From an uncultured Paracoccaceae bacterium (GTDB lineage: Bacteria; Pseudomonadota; Alphaproteobacteria; Rhodobacterales; Rhodobacteraceae), in NCBI GenBank assembly GCA_938016515.1, contig CALILP010000113.1:1-32088 (forward strand): a stretch of DNA of 32,088 nt, in the 5' to 3' direction. Made by a program: the position numbers and the translations under genes. Every line of letters begins with the position of its first letter. Position 1 is the first letter of the stretch. This document shows positions 1 through 7,426 of this stretch, piece after piece. The notes below the pieces were generated by a model. That model saw nothing but the letters and a program-made list of their open reading frames with translations, was not told where the DNA came from and ran no database searches.

Positions 1-69
1 TTTCTGGGATCCGAGATGCTGACCTTCACAACGCTGCTGTTCACAACGTTCCCAGAGATCACGCGGTAA
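1..69 (+). CDS. sctS: T3SS export apparatus protein SctS, C-terminal end only
   Basis: An open frame enters from the left edge and stops with TAA at 67-69, giving the last 22 residues. The ending (FLGSEMLTFTTLLFTTFPEI) resembles the C-terminus of the small two-helix export protein SctS/YscS/FliQ. It lies 4 nt upstream of sctT, where sctS sits in the conserved sctR-S-T-U order. SctS is an inner-membrane part of the export gate. Too little is visible to confirm it from its own sequence, so the call rests mostly on context. Confidence 0.6.
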   Translation, partial: FLGSEMLTFTTLLFTTFPEITR

Positions 70-73
70 GGCC

Positions 74-925
74 GTGGAAACCCTTATCGGCCTTTTCCAG
101 CAGTTCGAGGCATATCTTCTTGCTTTGCTGATCTCGATCCCGCGGATCTATGGGTTTCTGACAACTGTTCCGATCCTAAGCGCCGGTGCGGTGCCCCGCC
201 TTGCGCGGAATGCGGTCATTTTGATTCTTTGTATCCCCATCGTTCCGGTGAACTTTGCAAACGCAGAAGGGATCGACAGAACGCTCAGCACTGTCGCCTA
301 TTTCTTTGCCAAGGAATTCGCGATTGGATTTGTCTTTGGCTACATGGTTGGTTGGATATTCTGGATGATCACAGCCGTCGGTGACTTGATTGATAACCAA
401 CGGGGTGCGGCCATCGCATCCAGTATCGACCCACTGCAAGGGACAGAAACATCACCACTTGGGAACCTGTTTTCACAGGCCTTTGTCACTTATTTCTTCT
501 CAATCGGGGGGATGCTGATCGTCCTGCAGGTTCTTTACACCAGCTACAACCTGTGGCCGGTGACCCAGGCCTTGCCGATCTTGTCGACAGACTTTCCGGT
601 GCTGGTACTGAAGATCATCGATCACGCCATGCGCACGATGTTCGTGCTGGCAGCGCCGGTTGTGGCGATCATGTTCCTATCGGAATTCGCGCTTGCGCTG
701 GTCAGCCGGTTCGCGCCTCAAATTCAGGTGTTCATCCTGGCCATGCCCATCAAAAGCGGCGTCGCCATCGCCATATTGGTGTTCTACTGCAATCTGCTTT
801 TCCCCTACGCGTCAGAGCAGCGATCATACTTCGTGACCTTCACCGATGAACTTTACACCATTCTGGAAGTCGGTCGCGACGCCAGAGAGCAAGAAACCAA
901 TCCAACCGCGCCGGAGGAGCCGTAA
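74..925 (+). CDS. sctT: T3SS export apparatus protein SctT (YscT/FliR family)
   Basis: A 283-residue polytopic inner-membrane protein, slightly longer than the usual 260. Hydrophobic segments begin at about residue 13 and recur to about residue 245. The family signature is clear around residues 85-140: a GFVFGYMVG...W segment, then DLIDNQRG, then the DPLQGTETSPLG stretch shared by SctT and FliR. The first usable start after the sctS stop is GTG at 74. The C-terminus is acidic and proline-rich. The stop overlaps the sctU start by one base (TAATG), implying translational coupling. SctT forms the export gate with SctR and SctS. Confidence 0.93.
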   Translation: METLIGLFQQFEAYLLALLISIPRIYGFLTTVPILSAGAVPRLARNAVILILCIPIVPVNFANAEGIDRTLSTVAYFFAKEFAIGFVFGYMVGWIFWMITAVGDLIDNQRGAAIASSIDPLQGTETSPLGNLFSQAFVTYFFSIGGMLIVLQVLYTSYNLWPVTQALPILSTDFPVLVLKIIDHAMRTMFVLAAPVVAIMFLSEFALALVSRFAPQIQVFILAMPIKSGVAIAILVFYCNLLFPYASEQRSYFVTFTDELYTILEVGRDAREQETNPTAPEEP

Positions 926-2088
926 TGAGCGATAATTCCACCGGCGAAAAGACCGAACAACCAACCCCCAAGAAAGAGCGGGACGCGCGCCAAAAAGGTC
1001 AGGTCGCCCGCAGCCAAGAGGTCGTCACGACGGCCTCTTTGATGACCGCAATCGCCTATATCTGGTTCACGTGGGATGCGACGTTTGCGCGGCTTGTATC
1101 GGCCATCGACCAAATTACAGCGCTTCATGGCGTCGAATTCCGGGCAGCGGCCTCGATCGGGATGAATATCGTCTTTACCGAAAGCGTCGCGATACTGGCA
1201 CCACTTATTCTGGTGGTTCTCGTCGCTGATATCTTTGCGAACTACCTGCAATTCGGCACGATCTTTGCGGGTGAAAACGTACAGGCAAAGCTGGAGAACA
1301 TCAGCCCTATCAAGGGGTTCAAGCGTATTTTCTCGATGAAACAGCTGTTCGAGTTTTTCAAATCCATCGTGAAGATCGTGTTCCTGTCGGCGTTGCTGTT
1401 CTTTGTGATCAGGGACGCGCTTAATCCTTACCTGAACTCTATCCCCTGCGGGATGCCCTGCATGATAGAGGTCACAAGTCAGGTCATGGCACAAACCCTG
1501 CTTTTGGCGGCTTTGGCCTTTGTTATTGTCGCGGTGGCTGACTTTGCCTTCCAACGCAAGCAGCACACCAAAAGCCTGATGATGTCCAAAGACGAAGTAA
1601 AGCGAGAGTATAAGGAAAGCGAAGGCGACCCGATCATCAAAGGTCAGCGCAAGCAATTGGCACAAGAACTCGCGATGAGTGGCGGCACTGAAAGGGCGAA
1701 GAAATCAACGGCCGTCATCGTGAACCCCACTCACTTTGCGGTCGCGATTGATTATCAGCCAGACAAGAACCCGCTGCCTGTTGTCGTCGCAAAGGGCCGC
1801 AACCTATATGCCCACCACCTGCGGGGACAGGCAGAAGCGGCAGGCGTGCCGATCTTTAGAAATGTGCCCTTGGCGCGGGGTCTTTATGCGGACACCGATG
1901 TCGATGAATACGTGCCCGACGAGTTGTTCGATGCGGTCGCGGAAATCCTGATCTGGGTGTCGCGCAATAAGCAAAGCCTTTACAGCGGGCCGCTTGATCA
2001 TGGTGTGATTGACATGGAAATGGGCGACCACCGCGAGAGCGATCGCAAAGATACTCCCAAATCCGGCAAGTTCAGCTTTGACGGCTAG
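925..2088 (+). CDS. sctU: T3SS export switch protein SctU (YscU/FlhB family)
   Basis: A 387-residue protein with the SctU/FlhB layout. The cytoplasmic N-terminus contains the GEKTEQPTPKKERDARQKGQ start typical of the family. Four hydrophobic segments follow to about residue 210, then a cytoplasmic domain. The autocleavage motif NPTH is intact at residues 267-270, in VIVNPTHFAVAIDY; family members cleave between N and P to switch export from needle to translocator substrates. The C-terminus extends somewhat past the usual end. The stop codon at 2086-2088 abuts the stop of the convergent gene at 2089, so no independent terminator fits between them. Confidence 0.96.
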   Translation: MSDNSTGEKTEQPTPKKERDARQKGQVARSQEVVTTASLMTAIAYIWFTWDATFARLVSAIDQITALHGVEFRAAASIGMNIVFTESVAILAPLILVVLVADIFANYLQFGTIFAGENVQAKLENISPIKGFKRIFSMKQLFEFFKSIVKIVFLSALLFFVIRDALNPYLNSIPCGMPCMIEVTSQVMAQTLLLAALAFVIVAVADFAFQRKQHTKSLMMSKDEVKREYKESEGDPIIKGQRKQLAQELAMSGGTERAKKSTAVIVNPTHFAVAIDYQPDKNPLPVVVAKGRNLYAHHLRGQAEAAGVPIFRNVPLARGLYADTDVDEYVPDELFDAVAEILIWVSRNKQSLYSGPLDHGVIDMEMGDHRESDRKDTPKSGKFSFDG

Positions 2089-2358
2089 TTAGGTTCCAGT
2101 CTGAAGACGTCCTACAATCTGCTGGGCCACAGCGCTTGGCGTCACCAGTTCGCGAAAGTTCAACGCAAATGATGTATCCAGCGTCGGAAGCTGCATATCC
2201 CGCATTTGCCCGATTTTGCCGCGCAACAACTGGCTGACAGAACTGCCCTGATCATCTTGGCGAAACCCAAGTGCATTCTCGCTTTGTGATGTGGCATCTG
2301 CACCGTTCATCGGTGTGACAGAACTTGGGCCGCCGGGGCCAACGGGTGTGCTACTCAT
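2089..2358 (-). CDS. small hypothetical protein at the end of the T3SS accessory block
   Basis: An 89-residue protein I do not recognise. The first 40 residues are rich in S, P, G, T and Q, like a secretion-competent disordered N-terminus. The rest is helix-prone (SQLLRGKIGQMRDM, then TPSAVAQQIVGRL). ATG at 2358 lies 6 nt after the upstream chaperone-like gene, so it is probably its last operon partner. The size would suit a needle, inner-rod or co-chaperone protein, but I see no needle signature. It could be a small secreted component or a structural accessory protein. Confidence 0.6.
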   Translation of the reverse strand: MSSTPVGPGGPSSVTPMNGADATSQSENALGFRQDDQGSSVSQLLRGKIGQMRDMQLPTLDTSFALNFRELVTPSAVAQQIVGRLQTGT

Positions 2359-2364
2359 ATCAAC

Positions 2365-2844
2365 TTACGCCTTTATCATTGTAACATCGTCACCAACCAC
2401 CTTTGGCGGTGACAACGCGCTCATCGCGACATCCTTTTCAACAGCTGCAACGATGTCGATCACGCGGTATGCAAACGCCTTGATGTCAGCAACCATCTTG
2501 TCGACGGCATAGACATCCTTGCCGATCACGTAGCCCAAAAGGGCAACACCAATATCGGCATCAATCGCGAAATAGGCACCACTTAAGGTCGCGGACGGGA
2601 AGTTCTTTTTCAGCAGATAATGCATCAAAGCAGAGTCTTCCTGGGTAGTCCCGGACAGCGTGAGACCGTGCAGCGGTGACCACACTTGCAGCTGCCCCGA
2701 TTGGGCAACATAGTGAAAAATCAGCTCTTGCGCGTCGCCGAAGGCAAGCAGTGCTGTGCCGCTTTGATCAAGGCGTAGCGTCGCAATGCCCACATTCTTG
2801 GAAAATGCGTCGAGGACGATATCCGCGTCTTCTCTTGATAACAT
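2365..2844 (-). CDS. class I (CesT/SycE-like) T3SS chaperone
   Basis: A 159-residue protein with the alpha-beta pattern of small class I chaperones. It has an N-terminal helix (REDADIVLDAFSKNVG), strands around LRLDQSGTALLAFG and LIFHYVAQSGQLQVWSPL, a middle helix (LMHYLLKKNF), a strand pair around ALLGYVIG and a long C-terminal helix. These dimers hold effectors or translocators in an export-ready state. A TTG at 2862 would add six residues. I prefer ATG 2844, which has a purine-rich AGAAAG about 8 nt upstream. The likely client is the coiled-coil protein encoded immediately upstream (2909-4003), which is an inference from position. Confidence 0.72.
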   Translation of the reverse strand: MLSREDADIVLDAFSKNVGIATLRLDQSGTALLAFGDAQELIFHYVAQSGQLQVWSPLHGLTLSGTTQEDSALMHYLLKKNFPSATLSGAYFAIDADIGVALLGYVIGKDVYAVDKMVADIKAFAYRVIDIVAAVEKDVAMSALSPPKVVGDDVTMIKA

Positions 2845-2908
2845 CTGAGTGCTTTCTAACAATCACGCCAAGCTGGCATCGTCACGCGGCCTGACAAATA
2901 TGTGGTGG

Positions 2909-4003
2909 CTAAACGAAGATTTCCACGCGTTGGCTTTTGTTGTTCCCAAAGGCCGTTGAATCGAGATCCAATTCGCCCAGATTGGCCAACTGAAAAAAGA
3001 TGCCCAGAGACTCGTAAAAGCTCCCGGCCAACCCATAGCTGATCGCGACAGCCTTCGCGGCCTCTTCTTCGGTCACGGCGCTGTTTGCAATCAGGTTTTC
3101 TATCGCGACGTCTTCGATATCAAAGTCAAAGATCTGCTGCATGTTGGGCAGGGTCTCTTCAAGGATCACTTCGCCGGATTCCAGCGATGTCAGGTCTTGC
3201 GTCTCGTCAACCGATTGGTTGGTCCCTTCCAATGCCACAATCGTCTTGCTAAAGACTTCGCTGATCAAAAGGGCCAATTGCTGTTGATCATCAATGGTCG
3301 ACTGCCGGTTCCCGATCTCGGTTTGCAGGTTTTCGTTCTGGGCAAGCAGACCCGTCTTTTCAGCCTGCAAGTCCGCCAGCGTTCCGTTCAGCTGTTGGAT
3401 TTCGTCATCAATCCCAGTGATTTGGGCAGATAGCGCATCAATCTGGGCCCTGATGTCGTCCGTCTGTGGAGCGATCTGTACCAACGCATCAATCTCGGCG
3501 TTCAAGGACTGCTTTTGCCCTTCCAGTTCACTGATCTGTTCGGCGACGTTGCCGATGTTCCGATCAATCTTGTTCACCTTACCGTTGTTCGTATTAATCT
3601 GCCCCTGCGCAGCGGCATTCTCGGCCTCCAGCGTAGAGATCCTTTGCAAGAAGGCCTCGATCGCGGCGGCCTGCCCGGCTGCAAATTCACCAAAGGCAGT
3701 GGCTTGGGCGCTTTCGCTTTCGTCAGCTAGACGTTCGGCAATCAGAAAGGCTTGGGATACAAGGGCTTCGCTGTCGCCCTGATTGCTTGGCTTCAGAAGG
3801 CCAAGGGCATCAAGGGTTGTCTTGGGCAGTACGAAATTTTGAAGCAGACCGCTTGTATTGCCAACTGTCTGGCCAATTCCGACACTGGCACCTTGGGCTT
3901 CGGCCACGGCGGCTTGATCTTCGGTCTCTGCGACCTGCGATCCCTGTAAAAGGGAGGTGCCGACACCAACCAGTGGAAGGTTCGTCCCATTCAAAGCGCT
4001 CAT
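2909..4003 (-). CDS. coiled-coil protein, possible T3SS secreted substrate
   Basis: A 364-residue protein of unknown family. The N-terminal 75 residues are low in charge and rich in G, T, Q and V, as expected of a secreted protein. Residues 115-255 form a long heptad-rich coiled coil (ISTLEAENAAAQ, EQISELEGQKQSL, DIRAQIDALSAQI). The C-terminal 110 residues are acidic with a hydrophobic helix near FYESLGIFFQLANLG. An upstream ATG at 4024 is in frame, but ATG 4003 has a GTGAGG ribosome-binding site 5-6 nt before it, so I start there. The neighbouring class I chaperone-like gene supports a secreted substrate. It has no signal peptide or clear transmembrane pair. Confidence 0.7.
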   Translation of the reverse strand: MSALNGTNLPLVGVGTSLLQGSQVAETEDQAAVAEAQGASVGIGQTVGNTSGLLQNFVLPKTTLDALGLLKPSNQGDSEALVSQAFLIAERLADESESAQATAFGEFAAGQAAAIEAFLQRISTLEAENAAAQGQINTNNGKVNKIDRNIGNVAEQISELEGQKQSLNAEIDALVQIAPQTDDIRAQIDALSAQITGIDDEIQQLNGTLADLQAEKTGLLAQNENLQTEIGNRQSTIDDQQQLALLISEVFSKTIVALEGTNQSVDETQDLTSLESGEVILEETLPNMQQIFDFDIEDVAIENLIANSAVTEEEAAKAVAISYGLAGSFYESLGIFFQLANLGELDLDSTAFGNNKSQRVEIFV

Positions 4004-4089
4004 ATCAGCCTCACTTACAAACATTCAGATGCGCATTCAGCCTAGGCCGGCTTTGCGCAGCAGAGTGTGTCGTAGGATACTGAGTCCGC

Positions 4090-4860
4090 CTAAATCTTCA
4101 GAAATCTGCGGTCTTTTGGGGAAATCACACTGAGGGCCTGTCGAAACCCTGTACCAAGATCATCATCTGCATTCAGGATCGGATCGATGATTTCGTCGCG
4201 CAATGTCCGAAGGGTGCGCACTACGATGACAAAGCAGGCACTGATCCAGACCAGAAAATTAGTCCGCTCCGCTGCGGTCTTGAACGTCTTCACGATTTTC
4301 TGAAGCAGGTCCTTGTTCAGTCCAAGACCGCTTAGGTACCCGACCACCTTTGCTTCGTTACGTCCCCCTTGGCTTGCCAAAACGTGGCGCAGCTCATCCA
4401 GCTTTTGCGAAGACTGCCTGTCGAACAATTGGAAGGGCCAGCCGGGCAGAAAGGCGGCGTTATAGATCGCCATGCCGCCCCCGCCCCCATCGCTGACAAC
4501 CGCATCAACAAAGGCCATCGATGCGTCCGTCGCATGGTCGGGCAAGATGTCATGGTGATCGGTCGTGTTTTGGGTGTGGGCCACACGATCCAAGACCTCT
4601 TCCAGCAGCCGGTTGGTTTCGATCTGAACGGCCTGCGTCAGTTTCTCGGGCGACGGAGACGGCAACGTCTCTAGTGAGGCGCGGCCATCGTCAGGTGTCA
4701 GGGGGCCCAAAACAGCGTGCAGCGTGTCCATCGGATGGATTGTTTCGCCTGGGGCTTGGGTGGGCTGCTCCGTTTCGACATCCGAAACGGCATAGTCTGG
4801 CGTGGTCGCCCCACTCAGAAGTGCCGCAAAAAGCTGAGAGATGGTGCTATCGGTGGCCAT
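4090..4860 (-). CDS. T3SS-linked protein with one hydrophobic segment, possible translocator or effector
   Basis: A 256-residue protein I cannot place. Residues 1-75 are S/T/P-rich and disorder-prone. A five-glycine run at 125-129 precedes the aromatic stretch AIYNAAFLPGWPFQLF. A mostly helical region follows, with one clear hydrophobic segment at about 201-217 (NFLVWISACFVIVV) between positive charges. The frame is open to an ATG at 4962, but that would overlap the upstream gene; ATG 4860 starts 10 nt after its stop with a purine-rich leader (AAAGAAAG). It follows two SycD-type TPR chaperones, a chaperone class that normally guards proteins with membrane-inserting helices. That makes an accessory translocator or membrane-targeted effector plausible. 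Confidence 0.7.
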   Translation of the reverse strand: MATDSTISQLFAALLSGATTPDYAVSDVETEQPTQAPGETIHPMDTLHAVLGPLTPDDGRASLETLPSPSPEKLTQAVQIETNRLLEEVLDRVAHTQNTTDHHDILPDHATDASMAFVDAVVSDGGGGGMAIYNAAFLPGWPFQLFDRQSSQKLDELRHVLASQGGRNEAKVVGYLSGLGLNKDLLQKIVKTFKTAAERTNFLVWISACFVIVVRTLRTLRDEIIDPILNADDDLGTGFRQALSVISPKDRRFLKI

Positions 4861-4870
4861 GATGCTTTCT

Positions 4871-5434
4871 TTAGGCGCTGCGTCGCATGTCCAAGGCGGT
4901 TTTGTACTTTGCGAAGGATTGATTGACGTCGTCGGGCTCGCTCCCGTCTCTTTTTGCTTCAAAGAGATCGCAGGCCTTTTCGGCTTCTGCCCAGTTTTCT
5001 GACCGGATCAGGGTATCCAACCGATGAAAATGCGGAATGGCGCTGGAAGGGGAGACTGCGGCGGCCCTATCGAACGCCGCCATTGCAGCGGTGTCTTCAC
5101 CCCGAAGACGATAGCAAATACCAAGGCCGAGCCAAAAATCGGCCCGGTCCCTGTCCAATGCGCAAAGTGTTCGAAAAATTTCTTCGGCGCGGCGATATTG
5201 ACCGATGGAAAACTGCTGGTGCGCACGTCCATACAGGCCTTCAATCGCCTGATCTGATACGCCAAGTGCTGCCTTGAAAGACCCTGTCTTGGCGAAAGAT
5301 CGAAAGATCTCGCGCCCATCAATCCCAAGTTTCTGCGTGCTGGCGGCAAAGACTTCGACAGCAATGTTTGCCGCCTCTTTGCTTAAACCAAACCGAGCGC
5401 CCAACGCATTTTCCGAGCCGAGCGCATCCTGCAT
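4871..5434 (-). CDS. TPR-type (SycD/LcrH-like) T3SS chaperone
   Basis: A 187-residue helical protein with tandem TPR-like units. Recognisable ones include YGRAHQQFSIGQYRRAEEIF, then FWLGLGICYRLRGEDTAAMAAFDRAA, and then a third around IPHFHRLDTLIRSENWAEAEKA. This matches the class II chaperones that bind hydrophobic translocators. The ATG overlaps the stop of the upstream TPR gene by one base (TAATG), so the two are co-translated and may form a heterodimer or serve one client. It is shorter at the N-terminus than the main SycD homologue at 8608-9204. The 4090-4860 protein is the probable client by position. Confidence 0.78.
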   Translation of the reverse strand: MQDALGSENALGARFGLSKEAANIAVEVFAASTQKLGIDGREIFRSFAKTGSFKAALGVSDQAIEGLYGRAHQQFSIGQYRRAEEIFRTLCALDRDRADFWLGLGICYRLRGEDTAAMAAFDRAAAVSPSSAIPHFHRLDTLIRSENWAEAEKACDLFEAKRDGSEPDDVNQSFAKYKTALDMRRSA

Positions 5435-5910
5435 TAGCTTAATTTAGACTTCAGTTGCGTATTCAGCTTCAGACACGCAGCATGGATGTCCTGATGCGGG
5501 CTGTTTTCCGCGAATGTGATGGCGTCGACGATGTCTTCTTTCGCATCACCGAACTGACCCAGGCCCAGACAAGCAGCGCCAGAGAAATAGTACCCGCGAC
5601 AATCTGCGGGGGCCATTGCAACTACGGCTGATGCAGCCTGAAGGGCCACTTCGTACTCTTGCAGCTGCAAGGCACAATTGGCCAAAGCACACTGAAAATC
5701 GACGTTCGTCGGCTTGCACAGAACCAGCATCGCATACATCTGCAACGCCTTTGACGGGTTGCCAGACCGCAGCTTGAGGTTCGCAACGCCAAGTGCAAGG
5801 CCAAGTTCGCGCTCGCCCAGTCCCAACTCCTTGGACAAGGCACCGCTTAGCAGTGCGTCGTTCAATTGCTGGTCGACTTGGAAGCTTTCTTTTTTGTCTA
5901 CGGCGTTCAT
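5434..5910 (-). CDS. TPR-type (SycD/LcrH-like) T3SS chaperone
   Basis: A 158-residue protein with TPR-like repeats. The first is around ELGLALGVANLKLRSGNPSK, the second around VDFQCALANCALQLQEYEVA, and the third around CRGYYFSGAACLGLGQFGDA. This is the class II chaperone pattern. ATG 5910 is preceded by AAGGCAGGG at good distance. It is the first of two overlapping TPR genes. The 118-nt gap upstream (5911-6028) is AT-rich and could hold an internal promoter, but I find no convincing copy of the TGTG-N8-CACA dyad there. Confidence 0.78.
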   Translation of the reverse strand: MNAVDKKESFQVDQQLNDALLSGALSKELGLGERELGLALGVANLKLRSGNPSKALQMYAMLVLCKPTNVDFQCALANCALQLQEYEVALQAASAVVAMAPADCRGYYFSGAACLGLGQFGDAKEDIVDAITFAENSPHQDIHAACLKLNTQLKSKLS

Positions 5911-6028
5911 TTTGGACCCTGCCTTCTAAGGAATTTTCTTTGTCTTTCCGACCCAATCCTGTGTCTTACGGCTGGGATCGTTCTCAATTTGAGATCAATT
6001 CCTTCAATATTCCTGAATTTGGCTCTTT

Positions 6029-6493
6029 TCATGGCTGAAAAACCACCAAATCTTGACGTAGCGGAAGGTTTTCCGCCTGTTTCACAAGGCTTTTGCCCGC
6101 GCCATCCGGCATGACCCTTTTCAGCGTCTCGGTTGCAGACACAACGTCCGAAATCAGGGCAGACAGCACATGCACATTCTGCTCTTTGAAGGGATAGGCG
6201 CCGCTGACGCAAAGCCGTTCGTTTTCCAACGTGACAAGGACATCGTGACTTGCAAGGAAGGCAAAACTCAACCCAAGAACCTTGTGCAAACGGTCTGGGT
6301 GACCAGATTGCGCACCAGTCATCGGACCAACTTCTGCGGTCACCCACATCTCTTCTTCGGTCGGCGCACATGACAACACCAAGGCCACATCATCGAAGGT
6401 CAGCAAAGCCGTGCCGTTTTCCGCAAACTGAGGCGTGCCCAATTCTGCGAGTTGCCACAATTCCTGCACTGTTTGCCTGAATGCTTGGGTCAA
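6029..6493 (-). CDS. class I (CesT-like) T3SS chaperone
   Basis: A 154-residue protein with the class I chaperone pattern. It has an N-terminal helix (RQTVQELWQLAELG), then strands FAENGTALLTFDDVALVLSC and MWVTAEVG. A middle helix (DRLHKVLGLSFAFLASHD), a strand around LCVSGAYPF and a C-terminal helix follow. The start is TTG at 6493, with GGAG 8 nt upstream; a later in-frame GTG at 6469 is possible but lacks a ribosome-binding site. It follows sctB by 33 nt, so it may serve the translocator operon or a substrate encoded further downstream. Confidence 0.75.
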   Translation of the reverse strand: MTQAFRQTVQELWQLAELGTPQFAENGTALLTFDDVALVLSCAPTEEEMWVTAEVGPMTGAQSGHPDRLHKVLGLSFAFLASHDVLVTLENERLCVSGAYPFKEQNVHVLSALISDVVSATETLKRVMPDGAGKSLVKQAENLPLRQDLVVFQP

Positions 6494-6526
6494 ACGACCT
6501 ACTCCAAAAGTTTACGACAAGACGCG

Positions 6527-7411
6527 CTATCCGCGCGTCACCACGGCAAGCTGTTCGACCTCTGCATCGCGCAGTTCTTTGATGAACTGAATGATTTGTG
6601 ACACGAATTCTTGCAGGGCCTGCTGCTCGTTTGCCTCAAGGTCTTTTTCGCCCTTGGTGACTTCTGCTGAGGCCTGCAATTCGCTTTGCCGGGCTTGCGC
6701 TTCCTGACTTCCTGCCTGCCCGCCTGCGCTGGCAAAACCGGATCCGGCGTTTCCAAGGCCATTCAAACCTTGCGCACCACCGTTGCCACCTTGCCCGTAT
6801 GCCCCCATCTTCGCAGACGCCAATCCAGCGTCGGAGAACTGGAATTCAGCCTTATTGCCTTGATATCCATGCGCTGTTTTCGCACCACTTACGGACGCGG
6901 CCCCTGCTCCAGCGCTCACACCGATGGCGACGCTCGACATCACGCTGGATGTAATCAGCGCGGCCTTTGCACCGTCCTTTGTGCTTTGTGCGGCTTCACG
7001 CAGTTGATCTGCACCGGCTTCCAGCTCTGTTTGCGCGACTGATCTTGCAAGCAGCCGGCTTTCCAAAGCGTCCTGGCGTTGCTGTGCACCCAATTCGATC
7101 ATCAAGCGCCCCAACAGTCGGGCCGCGTTTGAAGTGATGGGCTGCGACAGAATTTCGGCAATGTCCTCAAATGTCTGCAAGGTTGCTGGGTTCAACGCTT
7201 CTTCAACGGTTGCATTGGGCGCAAAACTTGGGTTTTTGATCATCGACAGGAAAGCATTTCTTTCCGCTGCCGGCATTTGACTGACGATATTACCTATGCC
7301 TTTGGATACTTCCAAAGCCTGTTCTTCCGACACGGCCAATCCGCCGTTTTCGTTCACAAAAGAGCTTGGCAGATAGGCCGTATTGATGTTTTCGCCGACT
7401 GTCGTATTCAT
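6527..7411 (-). CDS. sctB: T3SS minor translocator SctB (YopD/SipC-like)
   Basis: A 294-residue protein directly downstream of sctE. It has one hydrophobic segment at about 149-173 (ALITSSVMSSVAIGVSAGAG), preceded by an amphipathic helical region. The C-terminal amphipathic helix (FVSQIIQFIKELRDAEVEQL) is the kind that YopD and its relatives use for assembly and membrane contact. Between these is an unusual glycine-rich stretch, about 203-233 (GQGGNGGAQGLNGLGNAGSG). ATG 7411 has GGGAA 8 nt upstream. Minor translocators form the host-membrane pore with SctE. Sequence identity in this family is low, so gene order and topology carry the call. Confidence 0.82.
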   Translation of the reverse strand: MNTTVGENINTAYLPSSFVNENGGLAVSEEQALEVSKGIGNIVSQMPAAERNAFLSMIKNPSFAPNATVEEALNPATLQTFEDIAEILSQPITSNAARLLGRLMIELGAQQRQDALESRLLARSVAQTELEAGADQLREAAQSTKDGAKAALITSSVMSSVAIGVSAGAGAASVSGAKTAHGYQGNKAEFQFSDAGLASAKMGAYGQGGNGGAQGLNGLGNAGSGFASAGGQAGSQEAQARQSELQASAEVTKGEKDLEANEQQALQEFVSQIIQFIKELRDAEVEQLAVVTRG

Positions 7412-7426
7412 TTTCTTATTCCCTTA

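Noticed and set aside
853-1665. Long minus-strand open frame opposite sctU
   Set aside because: sctU is unambiguous on the other strand, and the antisense product has no recognisable domain.
2089-2358. Assignment of the 89-residue protein as the needle subunit SctF
   Set aside because: The size fits, but the helix-turn-helix needle pattern and conserved C-terminal residues are not visible.
2845-2865. Minus-strand TTAGAAAGCACT, similar to the right half of the dyad
   Set aside because: It lies directly at the ribosome-binding site of the 2844 gene, leaving no room for a promoter, and it lacks the left half.
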